Assembly (NCBI RefSeq): GCF_028069655.1
Contig: NZ_JAMCOS010000001.1
Coordinates: 1,518,001-1,582,000, forward strand
Length of the DNA stretch: 64,000 nt
DNA from: Acidovorax sp. NCPPB 4044
Lineage (GTDB): Bacteria; Pseudomonadota; Gammaproteobacteria; Burkholderiales; Burkholderiaceae_C
Direction of reading: 5' to 3'
The position numbers and the translations under genes were made by a program. This document shows, piece by piece, positions 35,078 through 42,359 of this stretch. Every line of letters begins with the position of its first letter. Position 1 is the stretch's first letter. The notes beneath the pieces are model-generated. The model had not been told where the DNA came from. It saw only the letters and a list, made by a program, of their open reading frames with translations, and ran no database searches.

Positions 35078-35746
35078 TCACACCTTGATCGGGCCAAACA
35101 TTCCCGTGTAGATCAGCGTTTCCCAAACCTTCTTGATCCCCTGTCCGGTCTCCTGGCTCACAAACAGCGACGACCTGGCGCCGTGAGGTGCGCCCAGGAA
35201 ATACGAACGCATCGACTCCCAGGTCTCCGCGACCTGCGACCAGGTCCAGCACGGAACTTCTTTCTCCAAGATCAGGGGCACAGCGATAGCCAGGGGGATC
35301 ATCTTGTCCATCGGCAACGGCTCTTCCCAGTTGCATTTGACCAGGATCGGGGTTGCCTCCGCGCTGTAGAACTGCACATCCAGCTTCTCTGCCGTGATGT
35401 ACGCCGCGTGGTGGCGAGGCAGGGCCAGCACGGAATCCAGGACCTTCTGGCCATCGCCATAGGGGCAGGTGATGAACCCGTGGGCGAAGTACCGCGTGTG
35501 ATCGAGGCCCTTGTAGCCACAGCGATCGCTGGGGGTGGTCACGGGATGGCGGTCATCGTGATTGCGTACCAGCGGGTGCCATGAGGGGTATCGGTCAACT
35601 ACCGGCCCGAGTTCAGTCACGATGTCTTCTAGTGCCCTTTTGCTCCGGAGGCGCTGCGATTCGTCCGCATCCCGAGGGCGGGGGACAAGGTACTTCTCCA
35701 CCTCTTCGTATCCTGCTTGTGCTGCTTCATCTGCTCGGAACGCCAT
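35078..35746 (-). CDS. Hypothetical protein with iterated operator
   Basis: GAGGTG five bases before the ATG at 35746 supports this 222-residue gene. The protein contains ALEDIVTELGPVVDRYPSWH, FAHGFITCPYGDGQKVLDSV and PLILEKEVPCWTWSQVAETW. It is soluble with no recognised domain. Its 5' flank is AT-rich and carries three regularly spaced direct repeats. It is transcribed against the surrounding core genes, as accessory insertions often are. Confidence 0.6.
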   Translation of the reverse strand: MAFRADEAAQAGYEEVEKYLVPRPRDADESQRLRSKRALEDIVTELGPVVDRYPSWHPLVRNHDDRHPVTTPSDRCGYKGLDHTRYFAHGFITCPYGDGQKVLDSVLALPRHHAAYITAEKLDVQFYSAEATPILVKCNWEEPLPMDKMIPLAIAVPLILEKEVPCWTWSQVAETWESMRSYFLGAPHGARSSLFVSQETGQGIKKVWETLIYTGMFGPIKV

Positions 35747-35767
35747 GATTCACCTCGTTTTGCTGTG

Positions 35768-35820
35768 TTGTGCGTGAATTTATTGTGTTGCGCATGAAAT
35801 GTCAATATTGTGCGTAAATT
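35768..35820. repeat. Three 13-bp direct repeats at 20-bp spacing
   Basis: TTGTGCGTGAATT (35768-35780), TTGCGCATGAAAT (35788-35800) and TTGTGCGTAAATT (35808-35820) start exactly 20 bp apart, about two helical turns, in an AT-rich patch inside GC-rich DNA. They lie just upstream of the reverse-strand gene and are probably operator sites for a cooperative DNA-binding protein. Confidence 0.65.
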
Positions 35821-35880
35821 GATTGATTTATGATGATTGGCGGTTCGTAGATCGACAACCATGAGCGTGCCGGCGCAACG

Positions 35881-36082
35881 CGCCGTCGGGCTCTCGGGCT
35901 GCGCCCCGTGCCGACTTCGCTGTCACGGCCATTCGGCATAGATCCCTCACGCCTTCGCGCCTGCGGCGCTGCGCGCTTCGTTTGCCTCCGGGGGACAGTC
36001 CTGCGGACTCTCCCCGCCGCGCATGGCTTGGCGCCCCTCGATACCGCCGAACCGGCATGCGCCGGATCGACCGGGCCAGCGC
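35881..36082. repeat. Dispersed GC-rich intergenic repeat, copy B
   Basis: Nearly collinear with copy C at 37124-37328. Shared blocks include CGGGCTGCGCCCCGTGCCG, TGTCACGGCCATTCGGC versus CGTCACGGCCATTCGGC, and TCACGCCTTCGCGCCTGCGG, followed by the TTTGCCTCCGGGGG and ATACCGCCGAACCGG blocks. Confidence 0.7.
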
Positions 36083-36401
36083 CCCGCTGCGATGGACGGG
36101 GCGCTGGCGAACACGCCGGCGCTTGCTGCGGCAGGTTGTGCAAATGCGTGCTGTCCTCAACGCTGGCGGTTCCTGCCCATCACGTCGCGAAGGACGATTG
36201 ACGCCAGTTCACGTCATCCCCGCCCGGCATCGCCATGGAGTTTCCACGCCACGCCTCAAGACCGGCGCTGCAAGGTGGGGCGGGGGCGTTCTCGCCTGTC
36301 GTCGGGGGGTGAACTGGCCCGCGTTAGTGGGCGAGCCGGCGCAGCCTTCGTGCGGAGATGCCGAGCCGGCCCCGTCTCCTTGCGGTGCGGTTCGGCCCAA
36401 G

Positions 36402-36607
36402 GCGTCCTTGTGTTGTTGTGAATCCTGGCGGTGGCGCGGCTGCGCCTCGGGCTTCATGGCTGCAACCGTCCGGCGAAAAGAATTTCCCCTCTGCTGCGCA
36501 GATTCCTCGCGCGATAAATTCTTTTCGCCTCCCGGCTCTCCACTGCGTTGCGACCGCAAGCGGTGCAGCCCGCCCGTCCCCCGCCGGCCGGATCACAACA
36601 AGGACGC
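36402..36607 (+). promoter_or_regulatory. Candidate structured RNA leader of DUF736 gene
   Basis: GCGTCCTTGT (36402-36412 region) can pair with ACAAGGACGC near 36597-36607, closing a domain of about 200 nt. Inside it GGCGAAAAGAATTT (36472-36485) pairs perfectly with AAATTCTTTTCGCC (36516-36529). The element ends about 40 bp before the DUF736 start. The layout is that of a cis-acting structured leader. I recall a radC RNA class described in leaders of DNA-handling genes on mobile elements; identity with it is untested. Confidence 0.5.
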
Positions 36608-36646
36608 GATGGGCGCGAACCTTGTTCCACCAAAAGGAGTTTCATC

Positions 36647-36961
36647 ATGGCCAACATCGGCAGCTTCAACGCAGACAAAGACGGCTTCACCGGCACGCTT
36701 CGCACCCTGACGCTCAACGTCAAGGTCAAGCTGGTTCCCAACGACAAGGGCGACAACGAGAAGGCCCCCGACTTCCGCCTGCAGGCCGCCGGTCACGACA
36801 TCGGCGCGGCGTGGAAGAAGACCAGCGAAGCCGGGCGGGAGTACATCTCCGTGACACTCGACGATCCTTCGTTCCCGGCCACGGTCTACGCCCGCCTGAT
36901 CGAGGGCGAGAACGGCACGCACGACCTGATCTGGTCACGCAGCAAGCCCCAGGCGGCGTGA
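36647..36961 (+). CDS. DUF736 protein
   Basis: AAAGGAG precedes the ATG at 36647. The 104-residue product starts MANIGSFNADKDGFTGTLRT and continues with FRLQAAGHDIGAAWKKTSEA and YISVTLDDPSFPATVYARL, the DUF736 pattern found across ICEs and plasmids of Proteobacteria. Its function is not established. The gene sits alone between two long GC-rich leaders, each with a copy of the dispersed repeat. Confidence 0.9.
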   Translation: MANIGSFNADKDGFTGTLRTLTLNVKVKLVPNDKGDNEKAPDFRLQAAGHDIGAAWKKTSEAGREYISVTLDDPSFPATVYARLIEGENGTHDLIWSRSKPQAA

Positions 36962-37337
36962 CCGCCGCCCGCAGCGCCCCGCCACACGGCGGGGTGCTGC
37001 GCTGTGGGTTCGCCCCCAACGCGGCGGCAGCAGGTCGTGGCCCATGGCGGGCCGTGTCTTCCTGGTCTTCCTGTCTAGAGGCAGCGTCTGCAGTGGTTGT
37101 CTCGGCCTGGCGTGTCGGCGCGGTGCGCCGCCGGGCTTTGCGGGCTGCGCCCCGTGCCGTCTTTGCCGTCACGGCCATTCGGCCCAATCCCTCACGCCTT
37201 CGCGCCTGCGGCGCTGCGCGCTTCGCTTGCCTCCGGGGGAAAGCCCTGCGGGCTATCCCCGCCGCGCAGGCTTGGCGCCCCTGGAATACCGCCAAACCGG
37301 CTGAGCCGGATCGGCCTTGCCAGCGCATGCGCACACG
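36962..37337. other. Non-coding spacer containing repeat copy C
   Basis: The 376 bp between DUF736 and the convergent regulator gene contain no gene. Most of it is dispersed repeat copy C, preceded by CGCCCCGCCACACGGCGGGGTG, a hairpin-forming sequence directly after the DUF736 stop that could terminate or stabilise the transcript, although no T-run follows. Confidence 0.45.
37124..37328. repeat. Dispersed GC-rich intergenic repeat, copy C
   Basis: The best-conserved partner of copy B. Blocks in order: CGGGCTGCGCCCCGTGCCG, GTCACGGCCATTCGGCC, TCACGCCTTCGCGCCTGCGG, CTTGCCTCCGGGGG, TATCCCCGCCGCGC, GCTTGGCGCCCCTGG, ATACCGCCAAACCGG and GCCGGATCGG. Confidence 0.7.
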
Positions 37338-37631
37338 CTATGGCGTGCCACCCTTCTTCGTCACCGTCTCCAGCTCCTGCCGCACCTGCGCCAGCAGCTG
37401 ATCGGCCTGCCGCAGGTCGTCACCGGCATAGGCCAGCGTCAGCAGCGTGAGCGGGTGAACCTCCATGACCTCGCACAGTTCGGCCAGCTTGTTCAGCGTC
37501 GGGCTTTTCATGTCCCGCTCCAGCGTGCTCATGTAGGTGCGGCTGGACACGTCGGAGAACGCCTCCTGGCTCAATCCACGCGCTTTCCTGATGGTCTTTA
37601 GTGCCTCCGACAATGTATGTTTCGCTGCCAA
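37338..37631 (-). CDS. XRE-family transcriptional regulator
   Basis: A TTG start at 37631 is supported by GGGGAG eight bases upstream. The 97-residue protein is a Cro/C1-type helix-turn-helix: LSEALKTIRKARGLSQEAFS, then SRTYMSTLERDMKSPTLNKL, with a short helical tail (DDLRQADQLLAQVRQELETV). It is divergent from the second DUF2958 gene. The palindrome GCCCTATAGGGC, 40 bp upstream of its start, is a likely operator. Confidence 0.85.
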   Translation of the reverse strand: MAAKHTLSEALKTIRKARGLSQEAFSDVSSRTYMSTLERDMKSPTLNKLAELCEVMEVHPLTLLTLAYAGDDLRQADQLLAQVRQELETVTKKGGTP

Positions 37632-37670
37632 CCCTGGATCTCCCCAAAATCCAAGATGACAGTCGATTGC

Positions 37671-37694
37671 GCCCTATAGGGCTACAATCTATAG
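37671..37694. promoter_or_regulatory. Palindromic operator between XRE gene and DUF2958 gene
   Basis: GCCCTATAGGGC (37671-37682) is a perfect 12-bp palindrome, and its core CTATAG recurs at 37689-37694. It lies in the divergent promoter between the XRE regulator and DUF2958 copy 2. A second perfect palindrome, TGCGGAATTCCGCA, is at 37730-37743. Autoregulation by the XRE protein is the simplest reading. Confidence 0.55.
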
Positions 37695-37855
37695 TGTTCA
37701 TTCATGCCGGCTTGCCGCTTTTGTGCTTTTGCGGAATTCCGCATCCACGGCTTCGCACAGAAGCGCAAAGCCGCTTGCGTGTTTTTCCTCCTATCCGCCG
37801 ATACGCTTCTGTGCTTTCACGCTTCGGCGGCTATGTGCGAATGAGGGGGTAACCC

Positions 37856-38203
37856 GTGGACCGACTCATCACCGAGGAAGAGCGCAGGCAACTGCTGGAC
37901 CACGGCGCGGCTCGTGTCGCTGGCCAGGCCATCGACCCGCAGCCCGTCGTGCGGCTCTTCACCCCGGACGCGCACGCCACCTGGCTGCTGGCTTCGCTCA
38001 GCCCAGCCGATGGCGACACGGCCTATGGCTTGATCGACCTGGGGATCGGCATGCCTGAGCTGGGCGAGATCAAGCTGTCCGACCTCGCGTCCATCGTCGG
38101 GCCGCAGCAGCAGCCCGTGATGCGGGATCGGTATTTCCGGGCGGCGCGCTCCCTGTCGGAGTACACCCGGCTGGCCCAGGAGAACGGTTCCATCTTCGAT
38201 TGA
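37856..38203 (+). CDS. DUF2958 protein (copy 2)
   Basis: A GTG start at 37856 follows GAGGGGG. The 115-residue protein, MDRLITEEERRQLLDHGAAR, then VVRLFTPDAHATWLLASLSP and LIDLGIGMPELGEIKLSDLA, is clearly a paralogue of the protein at 30013; the FTPD-x-x-ATWLL and DLG-x-GMPELG blocks are shared. Both are DUF2958. The copies flank the DUF932-ParB-DUF736 block, which may reflect assembly from two modules. Confidence 0.85.
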   Translation: MDRLITEEERRQLLDHGAARVAGQAIDPQPVVRLFTPDAHATWLLASLSPADGDTAYGLIDLGIGMPELGEIKLSDLASIVGPQQQPVMRDRYFRAARSLSEYTRLAQENGSIFD

Positions 38204-38545
38204 GCCGTTCGCGCCACGGCCAAGCCGGGCGCATTGAGGCTATTTCGGTCTTGTTCCAGACCTGTCAGCCCTTAGTCGGCACTGTTGCACCAAATCAGTG
38301 ACACTCTGGCAAAACCAGCCATGACGCAGGGAGCGTCATGGGGCACGGTGGATGGCGCAGGAGGCGGCATTTCCTCGCGCGCCACCGTCGCATTCAGACG
38401 ATCCGCACAACGGACAGTATTGCTTTTCGTCTTGACACGCAAGTTACCAATCTGCCAGCTTATTCACGATTGGATGCTGGTTTGATGTAGTGACGTTCGC
38501 GTGTGCCTGTGACGGCTTTCCTGCGATTCCAGGGGAGCTTGCGTC
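38204..38545. other. Intergenic region with a perfect hairpin
   Basis: No gene seen. CCATGACGC (38319-38327) and GCGTCATGG (38333-38341) form a perfect 9-bp stem with a 5-nt loop, without a T-run, so it is more likely an operator or RNA hairpin than a terminator. The right part is less GC-rich and contains TTGACA at 38432, a possible -35 hexamer for the next gene, though no well-spaced -10 is clear. Confidence 0.4.
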
Positions 38546-39292
38546 ATGGCCGAGCCGCACCACCTTGCGCAGTGGTATCCCACTGCGGCGTATCTCTATG
38601 TCCTGTGCCTGGACACCCTTGCTTTGGCCTGGGAGTACCTGCGCCGCCATCCAGACTACCGGCTCGACTGGCTACGCCACCATCGCCGCCGACCAATGCA
38701 TCAGGTCGCACAAAACGCGGCCCATCGCTGGGGCCTGCGCCTGCTGGAAGACCCGGTCCTGGATGCGCGCGACGCGCATCCGGCCTGGCTGCCTGGCCAC
38801 GATGCCGTGGTGCAGCTTCATCCCGACGCCGATCCGCCGCCCGATGCCGCGGCCTTCGCGTTCTGGCACATCCCCGGCCACAAGCAACTGCTGCATGACG
38901 GCAAAGGGCTGGCGCTGATCGCCCGTAGCCCCGGCCATTGCGCGCGCTTTGCGGTGGCGCCCGGCCTGGAGGACGGCATGGCGGTCGCCTATGCCCATCG
39001 CGGAGGTCGCGGCAGTGCTGCGCCTGCGCGCGACTCGGCATCCATGCATGCTGTAAGGCCCCGGCCACCGCCCGCCGCCTTACAGGAGTTGCACACCCTG
39101 CAGGCGCTCGACGCGACCCTGACGGGCGCGTCCTTGCGCGAGATGGCCGAAGGTCTGTTCGGTGCCGATGCCGTGGCCACCGGCTGGCATGCCGATGGCG
39201 ACCTGCGCGCCCGCGTGCGCCGCCTGGTGCGCCGGGGTGATGCACTGATGCGCGGCGGCTATCGCCGCCTAGCACAGCTCCCCCCCACTTGA
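38546..39292 (+). CDS. DUF6499/DUF2285-type DNA-binding protein
   Basis: GGGGAGC precedes the ATG at 38546. The 248-residue protein has an N-terminal module (YLYVLCLDTLALAWEYLRRH, DUF6499-like) and a C-terminal DUF2285 part (LQELHTLQALDATLTGASLR, then RVRRLVRRGDALMRGGYRRL) carrying a helix-turn-helix-like segment. Proteins of this architecture are conserved immediately upstream of repA-parA in ICEs of this family and are thought to be regulators of the maintenance or transfer genes. Confidence 0.82.
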   Translation: MAEPHHLAQWYPTAAYLYVLCLDTLALAWEYLRRHPDYRLDWLRHHRRRPMHQVAQNAAHRWGLRLLEDPVLDARDAHPAWLPGHDAVVQLHPDADPPPDAAAFAFWHIPGHKQLLHDGKGLALIARSPGHCARFAVAPGLEDGMAVAYAHRGGRGSAAPARDSASMHAVRPRPPPAALQELHTLQALDATLTGASLREMAEGLFGADAVATGWHADGDLRARVRRLVRRGDALMRGGYRRLAQLPPT

Positions 39293-39412
39293 GAAGGGAC
39301 GTTTTGAAGAGGACGCAAAACGTCCCTGAGCAGCGGAGCTTCGTTTTCTGAGACTGCCTCCATCCGGTTGCGCTGTGTTGCCGGAACTTTGAAAGCTATG
39401 GAGGTACCCCCC

Positions 39413-39703
39413 ATGCGTCCTGCTCCTTTGCGGCCTGCCGCCGCTCCCGCAATCGCTTCGACCGCTGCCGCGCAGCCGCAGCGCTATCTCACCAACGACG
39501 AAGCCGCCGACTATCTGCGCCTGTCGCCGCGCACGCTGGAGAAGCAGCGCGTGCTGGGTGGCGGCGCCAAGTTCCGCAAGTTCGGCCGCCGCGTGATGTA
39601 CGCCGTGGCCGACCTCGACGCCTGGGCCGCCGAACGCAGCTTCGACAGCACCTCCGATCCCGAGTACGCCGAGCACCATGCGGCGGACAGCCGTGTGCGC
39701 TGA
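39413..39703 (+). CDS. Excisionase-type helix-turn-helix protein
   Basis: GGAGG seven bases before ATG 39413 fixes the start. The 96-residue protein has a low-complexity N-terminus and then a MerR/excisionase-like winged helix: RYLTNDEAADYLRLSPRTLE, then GGGAKFRKFGRRVMYAVADL. Such proteins bend DNA for excision or regulate neighbours. It directly precedes repA and may control replication, or assist Int although 19 kb away. Confidence 0.85.
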   Translation: MRPAPLRPAAAPAIASTAAAQPQRYLTNDEAADYLRLSPRTLEKQRVLGGGAKFRKFGRRVMYAVADLDAWAAERSFDSTSDPEYAEHHAADSRVR

Positions 39704-39729
39704 TCTCTGGCGCGCGGGTGGCCTTCGCC

Positions 39730-40563
39730 ATGTCCAGCCCTCCAGGGGCAGTCAGGCAAGAACGCGAACAGCTCGACCTGTTCCGCGCCTTGCCGGGCGA
39801 CATGGCGCCGCGCGACAGCCAGGACCTGATGGCCTTTCCGTTCTTCTCGCTGGCGAAGTCGCGGCGCACGGCGCCGATCAACTTCCAAGCCAGCGGCGTG
39901 ACGATCCGCGTGGAGGGCACGCAAGAGCACGGCATCGCCACGATCTGGGATGCGGATGTGCTGATCTGGGCGGCCAGCCAGATCGTGGAGGCGCGCGACG
40001 CGGGCTTGCGCCCGTCGCGGCTGATGCAGGCCACGCCCTACGAGATCCTGCGCTTCATCGGGCGCGGTACGTCGCTGCGCGACTACCAGCGCCTCAAGGC
40101 GGCCCTGGATCGCCTGCAATCCACCACGGTGGCTACGTCCATCCGCGAGACCACGGGAAGGCGTCTGCACCGCTTCTCGTGGATCAACGAGTGGAAGGAA
40201 CTGGCCGACGCCCGCGGCACGCCGCTGGGCATCGAGCTGATCCTGCCGGACTGGTTCTATGGCGGCGTGCTGGATGCGGCACTGGTGCTGACCATCGATG
40301 CGGGGTATTTCCGGCTGACGGGCGGCATCGAGCGCTGGCTGTACCGCCTGGTGCGCAAGCACGGCGGGCACCAGCCCGGCGGCTGGCAGTTCGACTTCCG
40401 TCACCTGCACCGCAAGTCGGGCAGCACAGCGAAGCCCTACGACTTCGCCTGCGACCTGCGCGCGCTGGTGGCGCGGCAGTCGCTGCCCGGCTACGTCCTG
40501 GGCATCGAGCGGATGGACGGGGCCGAGCTGCTGACGTTCCGCCCGGTGCGTCCCGTGCCGTAG
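39730..40563 (+). CDS. repA: Replication initiator RepA
   Basis: I use ATG 39730; GTG 39718 is an alternative. The roughly 277-residue protein matches plasmid replication initiators of the RepA/RPA type: LMAFPFFSLAKSRRTAPINF, GIATIWDADVLIWAASQIVE, YQRLKAALDRLQSTTVATSI, and GYFRLTGGIERWLYRLVRKH. Two winged-helix domains are expected. Directly downstream lie three perfect 17-bp iterons and an AT-rich stretch, the expected binding and opening sites. The excised ICE could replicate or persist as a plasmid-like circle. parA follows. Confidence 0.9.
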   Translation: MSSPPGAVRQEREQLDLFRALPGDMAPRDSQDLMAFPFFSLAKSRRTAPINFQASGVTIRVEGTQEHGIATIWDADVLIWAASQIVEARDAGLRPSRLMQATPYEILRFIGRGTSLRDYQRLKAALDRLQSTTVATSIRETTGRRLHRFSWINEWKELADARGTPLGIELILPDWFYGGVLDAALVLTIDAGYFRLTGGIERWLYRLVRKHGGHQPGGWQFDFRHLHRKSGSTAKPYDFACDLRALVARQSLPGYVLGIERMDGAELLTFRPVRPVP

Positions 40564-40843
40564 ACGGCACGGGGATAAACGGTGCGAAGCCTGTGTACGG
40601 GCTCGTGCTATCAGGCGTGCCAGGTCTCGTGCTATCAGGCGTGGGACTATCGTGCTATCAGGCGTGTCCATCGGCCGCCAAGCCAATGCTGGCGCGGGTT
40701 TCGGCCTCCCTTAACTTCCCTAACTTAAATGCTCTAACTTTTAGTAGAAGCGCCGCGCCTCGGTGGACAACCGCCGAACCCACTGACGAAAGGCCCCGAA
40801 AGCAGCAGCAACAGCCCGGCTTTTCAGCAGGGAGGGCCGGGCC
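40564..40843. other. Putative vegetative origin region
   Basis: The 280 bp between repA and parA contain the iterons at 40603-40666 and then an unusually AT-rich patch (about 40709-40750) with repeated CTAACTT, a plausible DNA-unwinding element. No gene is seen. The arrangement repA, iterons, AT-rich patch, parA is that of a theta-replicating plasmid origin. Confidence 0.6.
40603..40666 (+). repeat. Three 17-bp iterons
   Basis: TCGTGCTATCAGGCGTG occurs without mismatch at 40603-40619, 40627-40643 and 40650-40666. The starts are 24 and 23 bp apart, so the copies lie on roughly the same helical face. They begin 40 bp after the repA stop codon. Confidence 0.85.
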
Positions 40844-41482
40844 ATGATCGTCGCGCTGCTGAATCAGAAAGGCGGCGTGGGCAAGACCACGCTTGCCACC
40901 CACATCGCCGGCGAGCTGGCAATGCGCGGCCAGCATGTCGTGTTGCTGGACGCCGACCCGCAGGGTTCGTCGCTGGACTGGACGCAGCGCAGAAGCCAGC
41001 AAGGCTTGCCACGGCTGTTCAGCGCCGTGGGCCTCGCTCGCGAAACCCTGCACCAGGAAGCGCCAGAACTCGCCAGGCGGGCCGATCACGTCATCATCGA
41101 TGGGCCGCCCAGGATCGCAGCGCTGGCGCGTTCTGCGCTCTTGGCGGCCGAGCGCGTGCTGATCCCGGTGCAGCCCAGTCCCTACGACCTGTGGGCCAGC
41201 GCCGAGATGGTGGCGCTGATCCGGGAGGCGCAGGTGTTCCGGCCTGCGCTGCGCGCGGCCTTCATCATCAACCGACGCGTCAGCACCACCGTGATCGGGC
41301 GCGAAGCGCGCGGTGCGCTGGCCGATCAGCCGCTTCCTGCGCTGCGCGCGGAAGTGCATCAGCGCATCGTGTTCGCCGACAGCGTGGCCGCTGGCCGGCT
41401 TGCACGCGAGACGGCGCCGGACAGCGCCGCCGAACGGGAAATCACCGCCCTTGTGGATGAATTGCTGCGGTGGACGACATGA
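40844..41482 (+). CDS. parA: ParA partition ATPase
   Basis: The 212-residue protein has the deviant Walker A KGGVGKTT at residues 9-16, VVLLDADPQGSSLDW near 35-50, and HVIIDGPPRIAALARSALLA. No N-terminal helix-turn-helix is present, so it is the short class Ib type of ParA. It would segregate the element's circular form with the ribbon-helix-helix protein encoded directly after it; the two genes overlap in ATGA. Confidence 0.93.
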   Translation: MIVALLNQKGGVGKTTLATHIAGELAMRGQHVVLLDADPQGSSLDWTQRRSQQGLPRLFSAVGLARETLHQEAPELARRADHVIIDGPPRIAALARSALLAAERVLIPVQPSPYDLWASAEMVALIREAQVFRPALRAAFIINRRVSTTVIGREARGALADQPLPALRAEVHQRIVFADSVAAGRLARETAPDSAAEREITALVDELLRWTT

Positions 41483-41763
41483 CAGCGAAGCAGCCGGCCA
41501 ACAGCAAGCGCACGGCCAAGCGCGTCGGCATCGGCGTGCGCCCGCCTGCGAATCCGCACGCCGAGGCGTGGATTCGCCAGGGCGATGCAGATGCACTCAA
41601 CAAGGGCGACCTCTACACGGCCCGCCTCACCCTCGACATCACGCCCGCCATGCGGGCGCGCATCAAGGTATCGGCCTTCACGCAAGGCGTGACCGTGGCC
41701 GACCTGCTGCGCGGCCTGCTGGAGCGGGAGTTTCCCGAGAACCACAGGGAGAACACACCATGA
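41479..41763 (+). CDS. Small ParA partner, RHH-like
   Basis: The 94-residue protein starts in the ATGA overlap with parA. A basic, disordered N-terminus precedes LYTARLTLDITPAMRARIKV and TVADLLRGLLEREFPEN, a ribbon-helix-helix pattern like that of the small partners (ParG/ParB-like) of class Ib ParA. It probably binds a centromere near this operon and autoregulates it. Confidence 0.7.
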   Translation: MTAKQPANSKRTAKRVGIGVRPPANPHAEAWIRQGDADALNKGDLYTARLTLDITPAMRARIKVSAFTQGVTVADLLRGLLEREFPENHRENTP

Positions 41764-42359
41764 CTGCATCCACTGCACCAGCCGTCGCGCCTGCCGCTGT
41801 CGCGGCCACGGCCACGGCCACGGCCACGGCCACGGCCACGGCCACGGCCACGGCTGCGCCACAGCCATCATTCATCGCACCTTCCGGCCAGCCAGCCAGC
41901 GCGCCGCTGACGCGCGTGGCGCTGGCCTACATCGAACCGCGTTTCAAGCTCTACCTGCGCTTCGGCGAACCCGCGCGCACGCACCAGCTCGACCGCTGGC
42001 GGCGCAGCGCGGTGTTCTTGCCAGGTGCGGTGTTCTGCCGCGTGCGCTGGCACGCCAACGACTACGGCACCGTGCGCTGGCAGCTCATGGTGATGCAAGC
42101 CTGCACACCGCTGGACGCGGCGCAGCGCATCCCCGGCGTGCAGCCCGGCGCGCGCCTGCTGCTGCACGCCGAGGGCGACGGGCAAGTGCGCGCCGTGCTG
42201 GAACGCATCGACGCCATCGAGGCGCTGGGCATCGCGCCTGTCGCCGTCTCGCCCGCGTACTGGCGCACGCTCGCCAACCGGCTCGCCGCGCGCCTGCCGC
42301 TGCCCGAATACACCGCCGAGCGGCACGCCGCCTGGCTGACCGGGAGGGCGCTGCCATGA
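41760..42359 (+). CDS. DUF2840 protein with Ala-Thr repeat
   Basis: ATGA overlap with the preceding gene. Of the 199 residues, about 1-35 are low complexity with a run of alternating Ala-Thr coded by eight GGCCAC hexamers. The rest is a DUF2840 domain: LTRVALAYIEPRFKLYLRFG, then GAVFCRVRWHANDYGTVRWQ and a C-terminal AYWRTLANRLAARLPLPEY. DUF2840 genes are fixed between parA and traF in this ICE family; their function is unknown. The hexamer tract can change length without frameshift. Confidence 0.85.
   Translation: MTASTAPAVAPAAVAATATATATATATATATAAPQPSFIAPSGQPASAPLTRVALAYIEPRFKLYLRFGEPARTHQLDRWRRSAVFLPGAVFCRVRWHANDYGTVRWQLMVMQACTPLDAAQRIPGVQPGARLLLHAEGDGQVRAVLERIDAIEALGIAPVAVSPAYWRTLANRLAARLPLPEYTAERHAAWLTGRALP
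41804..41851 (+). repeat. Eight tandem GGCCAC hexamers in the DUF2840 gene
   Basis: Eight perfect copies of GGCCAC are tandem at 41804-41851 and encode the Ala-Thr run. Copy number changes would keep the reading frame. Confidence 0.9.

Larger units (their letters stand above)
35747..36646. other. 900-bp non-coding leader region of DUF736 gene
   Basis: No credible gene is present. The stretch holds, from left to right, three 13-bp direct repeats, dispersed repeat copy B, an inverted repeat GCCAGTTCA/TGAACTGGC (36203-36211 and 36310-36318), and a large folded element from 36402 to 36607. Frames crossing it are arginine-, alanine- and proline-rich and change frame through the repeats, as expected of GC-rich non-coding DNA. 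Confidence 0.5.

Noticed and set aside
36023..36710. Overlapping forward frames upstream of DUF736
   Set aside because: They cross repeat copy B and the folded leader, have no ribosome-binding sites, and show no protein-like features.
41804..41851. Possible CRISPR-like or minisatellite array
   Set aside because: It is a perfect hexamer run inside a coding gene. There are no spacers.
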